Assembly (NCBI GenBank): GCA_027422505.1
Contig: JAPQWV010001547.1
Span: 18,707 to 82,706, forward strand
Length of the DNA: 64,000 bases
Origin: Craterostigma plantagineum
Lineage: Eukaryota > Streptophyta > Magnoliopsida > Lamiales > Linderniaceae
Direction: 5' to 3'
The notes beneath the pieces are model-generated. The model ran no database searches. It was not told the origin of the DNA and saw nothing but the letters and a program-made list of their open reading frames with translations. Each line of letters begins with the position of its first letter. The first letter of the stretch is position 1. Below are positions 45,179 through 56,700 of the stretch, piece after piece. The translations under genes and the position numbers were made by a program.

Positions 45179-45885
45179 TTTTTTTTGGAAAGTGTTCACT
45201 AAACGAAAGAAGCAGGAGTACAAGGACAGCGTACATGATAACGCTCACGACGCTCACGACGCTACAAGCGGTAACAATCTACCGACCAGACAGCACAACA
45301 AGACCAAAACAGCCCAGACACCAACGAGGTCCCAACAAGACCAAGCCAAGAACAGAGACAACTAACACAAGGTTACAACAACCAACACAAGGTTACAAAG
45401 GCAAAGGAGGTGTCAATCTCCAAAATCAAACAACAGGAGTCTGGCACCAGTTGTAGTGCCAGCAGGGCAGTCGGTTGATGTGCAAATAAGTGCCAGAGCA
45501 CAGCGGAGGAAGACTTCCAGGCGGAAAGTCCAACGGAGGGATGAAGTGCAGCGAGTGCGTCCGCGGGTCTGGTCGGGGAACGGCGTAGAAGCCTACTCCT
45601 GTTTCTTTCCTCCAGGGTAGACACCCAGCAAGTGAGCCTGCCGGTGGCACGAGCAAGCAGGAAGGAATCCCCAAGTGAAGCAGCAGCCAGTCCAACCTGC
45701 AGACAAGCAAAGTGGAGCACAGTACGAGAACCAGAAGAGAAAGAGAAAGCGAAGGAAAGGGGATGGGGGGGGGGGGGGGGGGGGCGGGGTGTGGGGAGAG
45801 AGGGGGAAATGGGGTGAGGTGGGGTCTCTCTTGGCATCCATCCAACGCAGCTGCGTGGTAAGCACAAAGCGAACTATTCTTTCGC
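45179..45885 (-). mobile_element. LINE 3'-end insertion (5'-truncated) in unit 3
   Basis: About 0.7 kb starting with a T-run (the poly(A) on the minus strand), then TTCACTAAACGAAAG, CAGCGTACATGATAACGCT and ACCGACCAGACAGCACAA. These blocks recur at 63177-63270, so the two share a LINE 3' UTR family. Internal short repeats: ACGCTCACG in tandem near 45240 and ACACAAGGTTACAA twice near 45367-45395. The CTTCTTCTTTTTTTT tract occurs on both sides and may be the target duplication. A run of about 20 G lies at 45766-45785. No convincing ORF2 sequence; the open frames seen are C/P-rich translation of the G tract. Confidence 0.65.
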
Positions 45886-45900
45886 CTTCTTCTTTTTTTT

Positions 45901-47664
45901 TTCCACATCATGCTCGTCAATACCTACAACACGTAGACTGAGCTCCTTGCCCAGTAGATGAAATAATGCATGATGTAATCGTGCACTCAATCATAAACCC
46001 GGTATCTCACATGTAATGCACGCTCTTTCTTTTCTCATGCTAATCTCCCATTTCACAAATTAGGGCCCTAGGTTAGACTTGACACCTCGCATGCCAGTCA
46101 CAATAACGGTAGCCTACTCTGGAAGTTCACGCCAGGTTGCTTCTTCCGTATAATATATAAAACGGTCGCACCTCGGGAAGCTCTCGCCCGGGTAGACAAA
46201 GCGTTCGCATCTGTCGAGCTGACAGAACGCTCACACCTATCAGCCGTCAGGTGCCATATTGAGTACTAGCCTCGACTCTTCAACGAGTCACCAATCACAG
46301 AACCATCATCTACTCTACTAATAAGCGTTACCGTCTCCAATACGGTACACACGATATCAGTTCATCACCGACCCACACGGTCTGAACTTCCCTCGTACTA
46401 GTCTGAAGTGAACATGTCAAATAAATGCATGATATATGTAGTTTATTTAAATCGCATAAAAATATTCACATATTTCATGTAAAACACGAAAGCATGAAAA
46501 CACATAAAAGAACATATTGTTTACGTATCGTAGGTGAATATTTCACCTACCTGTAGTCCTGATTTTCGTCAGCGATAAATCATTAATACCTTGAACCTCT
46601 GAGAACACAAAATGATAGTTACATCAGTACAAAACTCACTCTCGGACGACTATAATAAATGACTTTAATTTTCGAAAATATTTACACCCAACGAAAACCT
46701 CGCACGACCAAAACGCTCAAACGCCTAAATACCGAAACTTTATACTGTATATACTAACCACTTGAATCACAAAAACCCTCATATGATCAAACTAAATTAA
46801 ACTTATGTTAACCCAAACCCAAAAAAAAACTCCTTAGTGCCAAAAATTTTAAGATTACTTCTGAAAGGTTGAAAAGACTTAAATACTTAATATAATCTTA
46901 AACCCCAAAATACACAACATGGAAAACTCCCTTGTGCCAAAAATAATTTCTTAAGAGGTTTAGAACCCTAGTTTATCGAAAACTTCCAAACTTAAACATT
47001 TACCTACAAATCAATCAAATCCACAAAACTATGCCACATCCTAACCTTCAAATAATTCAACAGTTATTCTATATCGAAACCTTCATATTAGAAATATTAT
47101 TATATAGCCCCACAAAGAATGCTATGATGTCACTTTCTATGCACTAACCACTACAAAAACATTCCCATATTTAATAACTAGACTTATACCATAATAGTTA
47201 TTTCAAGAGTAAGTTTTTACCATCTAATCCAACAATCACGTAAGGTTCACAAGAGTAATTCTAATTATATATAAGTCACATAACTTATTTAGGTACAAAT
47301 ATATAAACACAGACTATTCCTCAAATAGCACATGTGACTTATCGAACACTTTAGAATACCTTACGTCTTAAACCACCGAAAACCTTTCTATACTTAAGAT
47401 AAATCGATACCTAAATAGAAGTACACTACCCAACTTTATATATTTCAACTATTTATGAAATACCTGAAAACTACTCTCAATAATTCCAACATACACACGA
47501 AAACATCACATAAGTTCGCCTCATTAAAACGTATTGACCTCACGTAATCTCGATCGAAAATAGGTTATGAATACTCTAATAATTATGTACCCATAAACCA
47601 CATAAATCTCATATATCATGTAAAACATATCAAATACACATGAGCACAAACATTTTTACGTGTT
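45901..47664 (-). mobile_element. LTR-C, 5'-deleted (unit 3)
   Basis: Resumes at TTCCACATCATGCTCG, equivalent to 22089 in unit 2, and continues to the copia fragment. It lacks the TGTAACGACC terminus. The hairpin motif is retained near 46530. Confidence 0.6.
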
Positions 47665-47843
47665 GTAGATGATCAACGAGCACATAAGCATATCTCCTAC
47701 CACCAATGCTATGTACTTCCATCGGACCCATCAAATCCATGTGAATAAGCTGAAAACAATGAGCAGTTTCAAAACGTTGGGCAGCATGTTGGTCAACATT
47801 ATGGCTAGCATGCACTTGCTTACCTTCAAACATGACTCACACA
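47665..47843 (-). pseudogene. Ty1/copia integrase fragment (unit 3)
   Basis: Copy of 3272-3450 with the same peptides; LINE target duplication at 47844-47858. Confidence 0.75.
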
Positions 47844-47858
47844 CAACCTTACCAAACT

Positions 47859-50303
47859 TTTTTTTTTTGGGGGAAATGGTCACTAAAATAAAAAGGAAAG
47901 CAGTACATGTGGTTCGCTCAAGGAGCACATACCAACTGGTAACAAGCTACCAGCTCACAAGGACACAACCAAATCCACAGAAACAGCCCTCAAACAACAA
48001 GCCAAAGGAAAGGCGGCAAAGACAGCCAAACACATGCAGAAATCCAAATCTGACCAAGTAAAACCACAACAAGCGGCGAGCGAGGTCAGGGGTCTCCAGT
48101 GTCGTGGCTAGCTATAGGATCTTGGGTGCTCTTGTTCGTCGCCTCATGGGCAGCCTCGAGGTCAGCAAGAGCCTCAAACATGTTACGATCCGGATGGTGG
48201 TACGACGTCCCAACGCCTTTGGTGGTGGGGGCATCCGCCGAGCTAGGATGAGTTGGCCGAGTCCTGCGATCGAAGGAATGTTTGGGCCGGCGTTGCTTGC
48301 CTTCCCCATCGAGGCCAGCCATGGTGGCCTCCTTATGAACGACGCCTTTACCCTTGGATTCCATACGACTCCATGCACGCACTTGTGTTGCCACCGTAGT
48401 CGGACGTGGCAGCGGTTTGTTAGGCTGCATGGGCGCGGCGACCGTGAGGGCCCTAGCCGAGCTGTTAGGACGCGGGTGGATCTTGGCCGAGCTTTTAGGC
48501 GGCTGTTGCGGCCGGTTTTTGGGGCAAGTCGTGATACTATGGGCCCAGGAGTCACATGACGAGAATTTTTTTGGTCGCCACTCATATTCAACATTAATGG
48601 GTACGACCCCCGAGGAGCTACCATCCTGAGTTGGAATGTGGATATTGAATCGCTCGACTAAAGGTTCCGTCAGTGTTATTTCAATACAGACCCTAGCATA
48701 CTCAAGACGTTCCGCGCGAGCCGTCACTGCATCCGCAAACAAGGGCTTCCCGAGCACACTAGCAACGATTCCTAAGCCGGCTTGTGTCCAGTATTCCGTT
48801 GGGATGTTTCGGAGTCTAACCCAAAGCGGAATAGTCGGATGCTGTTTCTTTTCAAAAGAAAAACCCATATGCCAAGCCTCAAGGAAGATCGGCTGCCCCT
48901 GCAAGAGCCAAGGTCCACCTTCCAAGGCCGCAGCTGGCGCGCCTCCGAGGTAAAACGGAACTTGAAAAATCCATTGATCGTCGATCTTACTTCGACAAGG
49001 TTCTCCAAATAGATCGGACGAAGCGTTCAACATGTGGGAAATACGGGCGCTTCCCAATAAAATACCCGACGAGCGTATGATCCCACCGTGCGGCACCTTG
49101 CTGAGCAACTTCCCACGAAGGCCGGGCAGCGGCGACTCCATCAATGACACTAGGCATCATGTAAGTTAGAGGGATGCGTGGTGAGCTAGCCCTTCCTCGG
49201 TTGTTGTTGACGCCAGACAATATCAGAGAATGAATGTCCCGAACTAAGAATTCCCGGTGGTGGAACCTCCTCAGGAAGCCTAGTGCGCGAATCTGTATTG
49301 CCGGCGCATGAGGGAAAGGTAGCTATTATGGGAGAATCCTTGGAAGAATCGTTAGGCCCATGAATAGTGGATATAACCTCATCCTCGTCATGTGTAGGCC
49401 CATTAAGGGTGGTAGTGGCTTTCTCCACATGTCCAGGCCCAAAAGGGGTATCCGGCCCAACAGTGTTGGGGTAAGTATCCAACACAAATTCAGGGCCCTT
49501 TAGAGGATAATTCTCCACCTCAAGCGCAGGCCCATCAGGAATATTAGCATCAGAATTAGGGTTAGCTTCCACCTCTAGTCTAGGCCCAATATTAGCAATA
49601 GGCCCAATAGGGTTAGGTTCTGTCGTCAGAACCCTAATTCCATCTTCACCATCTTGATCTTCCAATTGCAGGTTACGACTGGTGGCGGTGGTGTGCCCCT
49701 CCGCATTGGTCTGTGCACGGCCTGAGTAGCATCACGGAGGGGGGCTGTGTGGGAGGTGATACGTCGGCGTCGTTGCGGAATCCACAGTGGTCGAGGCGGG
49801 TTAATCCTTGGTGATGGCAGAGGGGTCGAGAAAAGCTCATGGGTGAGCGCAGTTCCCTTTGTGGGGGGGGGGGGGGGGTTCGGCCAATTTGGCGAACCCG
49901 CCGGCGAGGTTAGGGAATCGAAACGCCTGCTAGTGACGCGGCTAAACAGTCCCTCAAACGAAGGAACATCGAAGAGGCTGTCAAACGCGGGGATGGACTG
50001 CCGAAGCAAGCCATAATCCGGCACCAAGCTGGCAGGGTCCACGTTCGGCATGTCAGAGGTAGCCATAGAAGATGAAGAGGTGAGAAGTCGAAGGGTCACT
50101 AAGAGACGGGGATAGAAGAGACGGGGCTAAGACCCTCCCATCGCCGTTTGAGCCCGGCGATGGAGGGTGGGGGGTGCGGCTGGTGTCGAAGTGGCGAGAC
50201 GGATGGTGGTCGCCGGCAGTGAGGGGAGATGGTGATGGAGGGTGACGGATTTTTTAGGTTTTTCGTTAGGGTTTGACAAGAGAGAAACTAGAGAGAGAAA
50301 TCT
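47859..50303 (-). mobile_element. ORF1-only LINE (unit 3)
   Basis: Copy of 3466-5909, with target duplications at 47844-47858 and 50304-50318. By eye it is closer to unit 1 than unit 2 is: it shares CTTCCCGAGC, GCGGTTTGTTAGG and the T-run length with unit 1. Confidence 0.85.
48086..50066 (-). pseudogene. LINE ORF1 with DUF4283 (unit 3)
   Basis: Start ATG at 50066. With 16 G in the homopolymer (near 49863-49878) the first frame stays open for 146 codons from MATSDMPN to MVKMELGF, past the G-run, unlike the other two copies (15 and 18 G). Later breaks near 49660, 49186 and 49040 are as in unit 1. The DUF4283 and C-terminal frame (49150-48086) is uninterrupted. Confidence 0.8.
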
Positions 50304-50318
50304 CAACCTTACCAAACT

Positions 50319-51434
50319 CCTTAAGCTTTGGAATGCCTCTAATTGCGTCGTGTTTGATAAGTTGCTCCAGCGTACGGTAGTTGACATGGCCCAGTTGGTA
50401 ATGCCAAAGGATGACATCATCATCGGCCTTAGAGAGTTGGCACACGTCTTCACACCGGATTTTTCACCGACTAGATAGCAGTTGTTACTCGATACCTGCC
50501 ATAACTCGCACGCAATTACTGTTAAATACTTCACAACATTCTTTATTAAATCGTACCTTGAGATCGTCATCGCAAAGCCCGTCTACATGAAGGACATTGC
50601 TTAGCTTGGGAAAGTTGGGCACATTCAATCTGCCTTGGCCGAGAATCTGTCCTTTTGCATCTCCTCCAAATGTCACAGATCCACTCTTTAAGGGCATGTA
50701 CTCACTAAGATGAGCCAGCTGAACTTTCTCCCGACTACTTTTCAACACTGATTTCTCAATGTTGAGCGGGATGTTGGAGGACATTTCAGCCGACATCGAT
50801 TTCTTCGCAGAAAACTCCCCCTTCAATTTCCAGCAATATGGCTTACTATGACCAAGCTGCTTACAATGGTTACAGTTTAACTGTCTATTCTTAGACCTAC
50901 TGGCAGCATGCTTACGACTCTTCTTAACGACTAAATTCTCAATACGTTCCTTCGTAACATGCTCGGTTTTTTCCTTAGCAAAACTATCTTAGGTCTATCA
51001 TGAATAAATGAATCAGAAGAATTTGAGGGCTGAGAGTTAAATCCTAAACCTTGCTTATCGAAAACACCTAAAGATAATACCTCATCAAGGGTATTTTTAC
51101 CCTTGCTCATCTGCGTGAACGTTTCGTCGGCCTCGTTGACTCGCTTTTGAAGTTTGTCAATCTCCTTGTCCTTCTCGTCAGCACGACCTCCAATTTGTTC
51201 ATCCCTTCAAGTAGGCTTTCAATCATCTTTTCGCTATTCTCATTGTCCTCGAACATCGTTTTCACGATGGTTCTTAGTTCCGAATTTTTCGCCTTTTCCT
51301 TCTCATGTTGCGCGGACAACATCTTGACGGCTTCATTAATCTGAACTTCCGCACAAATGTCAGTTTCTAACTCTGCATCATCAGAACTTAAATACCCATC
51401 AAACCAGTTTGAGTCATAACTCCCTTGCATTGCT
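50319..51434 (-). pseudogene. Ty1/copia gag-protease-pre-integrase remnant (unit 3)
   Basis: Copy of 5925-7040 with a few substitutions, for example Tyr to His in the coiled-coil segment (SAQHEKEKAK) and a GTTGAGCGGG variant near 50761. Confidence 0.75.
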
Positions 51435-52187
51435 TGGGGGGTTGCAAGATGAGGATGCTCTTTTGACGACTATACTTACTATGGGCCCTAAAGCGAGTGC
51501 AACCCTTTTGGGGTTAATCCATGATCCCTATCGGTTCATGGAACGTGCATGGTCTTAATAGGCAAGACCACAGGAGGGCGGTGAGGGAGTGGATTAGTCG
51601 TGGTGGTTTGAGACTTGTTGGTCTTCTTGAGACTCAAGTGGCCGAGTCTAACGCAGCACGCATTTCTGATGGACTTAGGCTGCGTTGGAGTTGATTTTTT
51701 GACTATATGGTGGCCCTGGGACTCGTATTTGGGTGGGCTTGGACCCTTCGTGGCTTCGCGTGACAGTTGGAGCCAAATCTAGCCAAGCTGTACACTGCCA
51801 TGTGGAACAAATTGACACGAGGGAAACAAATGTTTCTCTCTTTCGTATATGGGAATTCTAAACGGGTACCCCTTCGGGACGAGCTGATCCAGTTCTCTGC
51901 ATTACGTATGGACGATGCATGGCTGGTGTCAGGGGATTTCAACACCATTCTACATGCGGGCGAGGGAAGTTGGGGTGCTCCTCAACCGCGGGATATGTCA
52001 GATTTTCGGACCTGTCTACTAAGAGCTGATTTATTATCTCTTCCTTCAACAGGACATGAGTTCACTTGGTATAATCAGCAGCGGGCACTTGCGGATATCT
52101 GGCGTAGATTGGATCGCATGCTTGGCAATCCCCAGCGGTTTGCTAGGTATCCGGATGCATGTTTTCGTTGCGAGCTCCCTGCCACTT
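51435..52187 (+). pseudogene. LINE ORF2 endonuclease, 5' part (unit 3)
   Basis: Copy of 7041-7794, one G shorter near 51511 (upstream of the ATG). CACTT at 52183-52187 is the E2 target duplication. Reading resumes at 62733. Confidence 0.8.
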
Positions 52188-55135
52188 TGTCACGACCCGT
52201 CGTCCCGCCCTCGTATTCCGTTCTAATCCTAAGTATCTAATGCTTTGTTATCGCGCAAAAGCGTAAAAATGCGAATAAAAATTTTTCCTTTTAAAAACTA
52301 CGTGCGGAAGTCTTATACACATGTCAAAAGAATGTTCGCAAATCGTTCTACAATTCATCGTAGTCATGTCTATACAGAAGACAAGTGTGGGTGTGTGTGC
52401 AGCCAAAAGCTTCCGATGCGCCCGGCCTTCACAGGTCGTCATCCATACACACACTCCCACCTCAAAAGCAGCCGGATAGCTTCAAAGATCGGCCTCGCAT
52501 AAAAGTCGGATCACGTACCGTGATCGTTGGTACCTACAACACGTAACATAAACAATGAGCCACCGAGGCTCAGTAAGCAGAAATTATGCATGTATGCACG
52601 TGTCCTAACGAACGACAATCCACGCCGTCGTTTTCTAACGTCATACTCTTTTTCTCATACTCTTACTTCATACGGGCCCTCGGCTTTCAGTCCCACTATG
52701 CGCCACCCTTAGAGATCTCAGTGTGGAGGTTCACACACTAGAAGGTCACCTGAAGGAATCTTCCCTTACTCAGTGTGGCCTCCACGCGAGCGCTTCTCAC
52801 TGGTAGTCAACACCGAAGCCACTAACCACGGAGGTCACCCGAAGGAATCTTCCCTCCGAGTAGTGCTTTACACGCTAGAAGGTCACCCGAACGAATCTTC
52901 CCTTACTCAGCGTGTGCCCCGGGCCGCATCCTCCAGGTTGCATCTCCCGCATACGGGGTATTTCCCCCAGCCTCTTATACAGGCCTTTTAGCTTCATTCG
53001 CCTTACTGGCTGCACAGCGGAAGCCGTGACTCTTCATTCGAGTCGACACAGACGCCACTATCGGCGAGTATACATCGCACACAGGCGATCTTACGCACGC
53101 TCATACCTCGCGTCTTATACACTACGCATGCGTGCAAATGCTCATGCTATGCTCATGTACATAATTTAATCGTATCATACGTACACATTTCATACAAAAT
53201 TCACGAGCACGTAATTCACATAATTGAACGCAGGCAAGTTACGTGTCGTAGTTGAATTTCTACTTACCTGTAGTCCAAGCTCAATTAGCGTATTGCCTCG
53301 TGAATCTCCTAATGTTCGACCTTTTTAAATAAAAAGGGTTAATTTGTTAGTATCCTGCTTTCTTAGCTAATTCATCGAAATAATTTAATTCTGTCTTATT
53401 ACTTATTTGGACTTGTATAAATTTTCTAGACTCCAATTTAATTTATTTGCGTCTTACATTCCTAAGTCCTTACATTTCAAGAGCTAAAGAATGTTAGATT
53501 TCGATGACTCCAATTCATATAGCTAGGCGAAAGTGATTAGGACTTGGTATCAATCGATCTTTAATTGGTTCAATTCCAATCAAGTTTCGATCCCTAAGAG
53601 ATTTCTCACTTATCATCTAAATTCCTTACTCTATAAGCTCGGCGAAAGTCGCTTGATTCTACTAGGTTTCGCCCGATTAATTTCATCCAATTGAATTCCT
53701 AAATTGTATGAGTTTCGCCCGAAACTCGTATTTTAACCTCTTTCGATCGGAAGTCCTACTTACCACTTACTTTCGATCGAAACTCGTTTAGATTGAATCC
53801 TTTATTTCAAATTGATAATCATAATATAATCGCTTCGCTCGAACAATGCGAGTTTCGCCGAGATTTCGTTTGGTCGAAACTCACTTGCTCTAAATTCTGA
53901 TTTTGATTTGAAATCATCACTTGTTAGTTTCGCCCGAAACCATGTGGGTTTCGCCGAGTTTTTCCTTCGATCGAGAGTTCCCCTTTTGATCGATTTACGA
54001 GTTTCGTTCGTCGATTGCATGTGCATGGGCGAGTTTCGCCGCGTTTCTTCGTTGGCATGGCGTCACTACTTTCGCCCGAAACTATGCATGGTGAAAGGGT
54101 TAATTTGATCCGATTGCATGGGCTTGGGCTTGAGTTTCGCCGAGATCTATATCGGTCGAGACTCCCCTTTCATTACTTAATTTCGATCGATTTATAGATT
54201 GGACATGAGTTTCGATCGATACTCATGTGTTAAAATGAGTTTCAGTCGGAACTCATATCTTATTGAGTTTACTATTCAGAACTAATTTGAATCAAATTGA
54301 ATTCATGTTTCTCACGTCGCTCGAAACATAAAAATCAATTTCCTAATTTCGATCGAAACTCAACTGCTCATTTGGTCGAAACTGCTTTCTTTCCAAATTT
54401 TCCAGTCGACAGTTCTGCATTTCATCCCTTCTTGTTACCCAAATCGTGTGATTCCCTCTTACAGCAGAATATCTAAGTTCTAAGTTGTATATAAACCATC
54501 CTAGAACTGATTTTACTTAAATCGGGACTTTAACGCTAATTTATATCTCGCATTTAAGGTTTCGGTGTTCTTCTTCAACTACTTTGCTTTTAATACCATT
54601 AATACCTTCAACTACACCTAAGATACGAAATTAAAAGCTTGAGGAGGGTATTCACTTACAAATCTCGAAATCCTTAGCTAGTTGAGGTGCTCTTTGTTCG
54701 ATTTCTGTCTCGGCTCCTTTCTCCTACTTGCTTTTCGCACTTTTTCTTAAGTTGTTTTGTGAGGTTTAATTATTAGTAGATATTTGTCTTGGCTTTTGAG
54801 GGTTAGGACATGGGCTTTTCCAAATTTTAGGGAAATTGGTCCCTCCATGTGGGCCTTTCCACAATTGGACCTAAATATTGATTTCTAGTCCAATATTAAT
54901 TAAATCCTAGTCCAATCTATCATTTGCCATTTCCGAAAATTTGCCCTTCCAATTTAGGGTTCATAATGGTCCCAAAGTCCTTCGAACTTAATTGCACATA
55001 ATTCGCGTAGCATTCACGAGCATAAAATTCATAACATCGCATACACATATATCATATACGAAATTAACGTAAAATCACATAAGTCATACACGAAATTTAT
55101 TGGCCGACCTAATTTGTGGGGACCGGGGTCCTACA
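52188..55135 (-). mobile_element. E2 3' LTR (copy 2)
   Basis: 2948 bp, near-identical to 28379-31325, with the palindrome block at 53580-54390. The PPT AAGGAGGGGAGGA (minus strand) follows at 55136-55152. Confidence 0.92.
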
Positions 55136-55170
55136 TCCTCCCCTCCTTAAGGAGGATTTCGCTCCCGAAA

Positions 55171-56700
55171 TCAACCCGTGTGAAACAACTCGGGGTAACG
55201 AATTCTCATTTCGTCCTCCCGTCCCCATGTGGCTTCTTCCGTAGATTGGTTCCGCCATAACACTTTCACTAGAGTAATATCTTTATTCCTAAGTCTCTTG
55301 GTCTCGTACATCAATATCTCCACCGGAACCTCTTCGTAACTCAGATCCGGTTTCAATTGTTTATGTAGGGACTCATTTCCTAGGACATGATTCGGGTCGG
55401 CTAGATACTTTCGTAGGGTTGAGACGTGGAACACGTCATGTACTTGTGATAATGATGCTGGCAGCTCTAGTCGATAGGCTACTTCACCAACCCTTTTTAC
55501 TATTCGAAATGGGCCAATATACCTAGGGCTTAGTTTCCCTTTCTTCCCAAATCTCTTCACGCCCTTCATTGGCGATACCTTAATGAACACCATATCATTT
55601 TCTTCGAATTCCAGTGGTCGACGTCTTCGATCTGCGTAACTTTTCTGTCGACTCTGTGCCGTTCGCATTCTTTCTCGTATCGTAGAAACGGTTTCCGCCA
55701 TTTCTCGTACTATATCGGGACCTAACATCGCCCGTTCTCCGACCTCATCCCAATGTACTGGGGACCTGCACCTACGCCCGTATAGCGCTTCGTACGGGGC
55801 CATCCCAATGGTGACGTGGTAGCTATTGTTGTATGCGAACTCGATCAGTGGGAGGTACCTACTCCAATTCCCTTTAAAATCGAGTACACACGCTCGGAGC
55901 ATGTCCTCTAGCGTCTGAATCGTTCGCTCGGATTGACCGTCCGTCTGCGGATGGTAGGCGGTACTAAAAGATAGCTTCGTTCCCATCGCCTTTTGCAAGC
56001 TCGTCCAGAATTTCGACAGAAATCTGGAGTCGCGATCCGAGACTATCGACGATGGAACGCCGTGTAGTCGTATTATCTCCTGAATGTACAGCTCTGCGTA
56101 TCGTTCCATGGAGAACGTCGTACCAATCGGTAGGAAATGGGCAGACTTGGTTAATTGGTCGACGATCACCCAAATCGCGTCATGCCCTTTGGCGTTCTTC
56201 GGTAGCCCTACTACGAAATCCATGGTAATGTTATCCCATTTCCATTCCGGAATGGGTAACGGTTGCAGAGTTCCTGCCGGCCTTTGATGCTCGGCTTTTA
56301 TCTGCTGACACGTCAGGCATTGACTTACGAAGGTTGCGATGTCCTTTTTCATGCCTGGCCACCAGTAATTTTCCTTTAAGCCTCTGTACATCTTCGTTGC
56401 TCCTGGATGTACTGAGTATGGAGTGGCATGTGCTTCCATCATTATCGTTCTTCGTAGTTCAGCATCGTCTGGCACGTACAACCGGTCCTTGAAGTACAGC
56501 CGTCCGTCTTCCCGTATTATGAGGTCTCTTGTCGGTTGTTCTGGCGGCACTTCTTTGATCTTCGTGTAAAGCTCATCTCCTTCCTGCGCCGTCTTAATTT
56601 GTTCTAGCAGCGTGGGTTGCAGAGTTAAAGCTGCTAGTAGCGTCTCAACTTTACCTAGTTGTACAACTTCTACTTCCAGCAGTTGCAGTTCAGCACTCAC
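55171..56700 (-). CDS. E2 integrase with chromodomain-like tail, open frame of 509 codons (copy 2)
   Basis: Same length and motifs as the copy at 31361-32890: HHCC, D161, D222, E258, GPF region, VFHVSTLRKY and the chromo-like end. It differs by a few substitutions, among them [11 protein letters not shown] for [17 protein letters not shown] for MLQACV and IVREM for ILREM. The uninterrupted frame stands out against the many indels in the adjacent gag of the same copy. Confidence 0.9.
   Translation of the reverse strand: MSAELQLLEVEVVQLGKVETLLAALTLQPTLLEQIKTAQEGDELYTKIKEVPPEQPTRDLIIREDGRLYFKDRLYVPDDAELRRTIMMEAHATPYSVHPGATKMYRGLKENYWWPGMKKDIATFVSQCLTCQQIKAEHQRPAGTLQPLPIPEWKWDNITMDFVVGLPKNAKGHDAIWVIVDQLTKSAHFLPIGTTFSMERYAELYIQEIIRLHGVPSSIVSDRDSRFLSKFWTSLQKAMGTKLSFSTAYHPQTDGQSERTIQTLEDMLRACVLDFKGNWSRYLPLIEFAYNNSYHVTIGMAPYEALYGRRCRSPVHWDEVGERAMLGPDIVREMAETVSTIRERMRTAQSRQKSYADRRRRPLEFEENDMVFIKVSPMKGVKRFGKKGKLSPRYIGPFRIVKRVGEVAYRLELPASLSQVHDVFHVSTLRKYLADPNHVLGNESLHKQLKPDLSYEEVPVEILMYETKRLRNKDITLVKVLWRNQSTEEATWGREDEMRIRYPELFHTG

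Noticed and set aside
45373..45920. Proline-rich open frames of about 164 codons on the minus strand
   Set aside because: They run through the G/C homopolymer of a LINE tail in two overlapping frames and contain no ORF2 motif.
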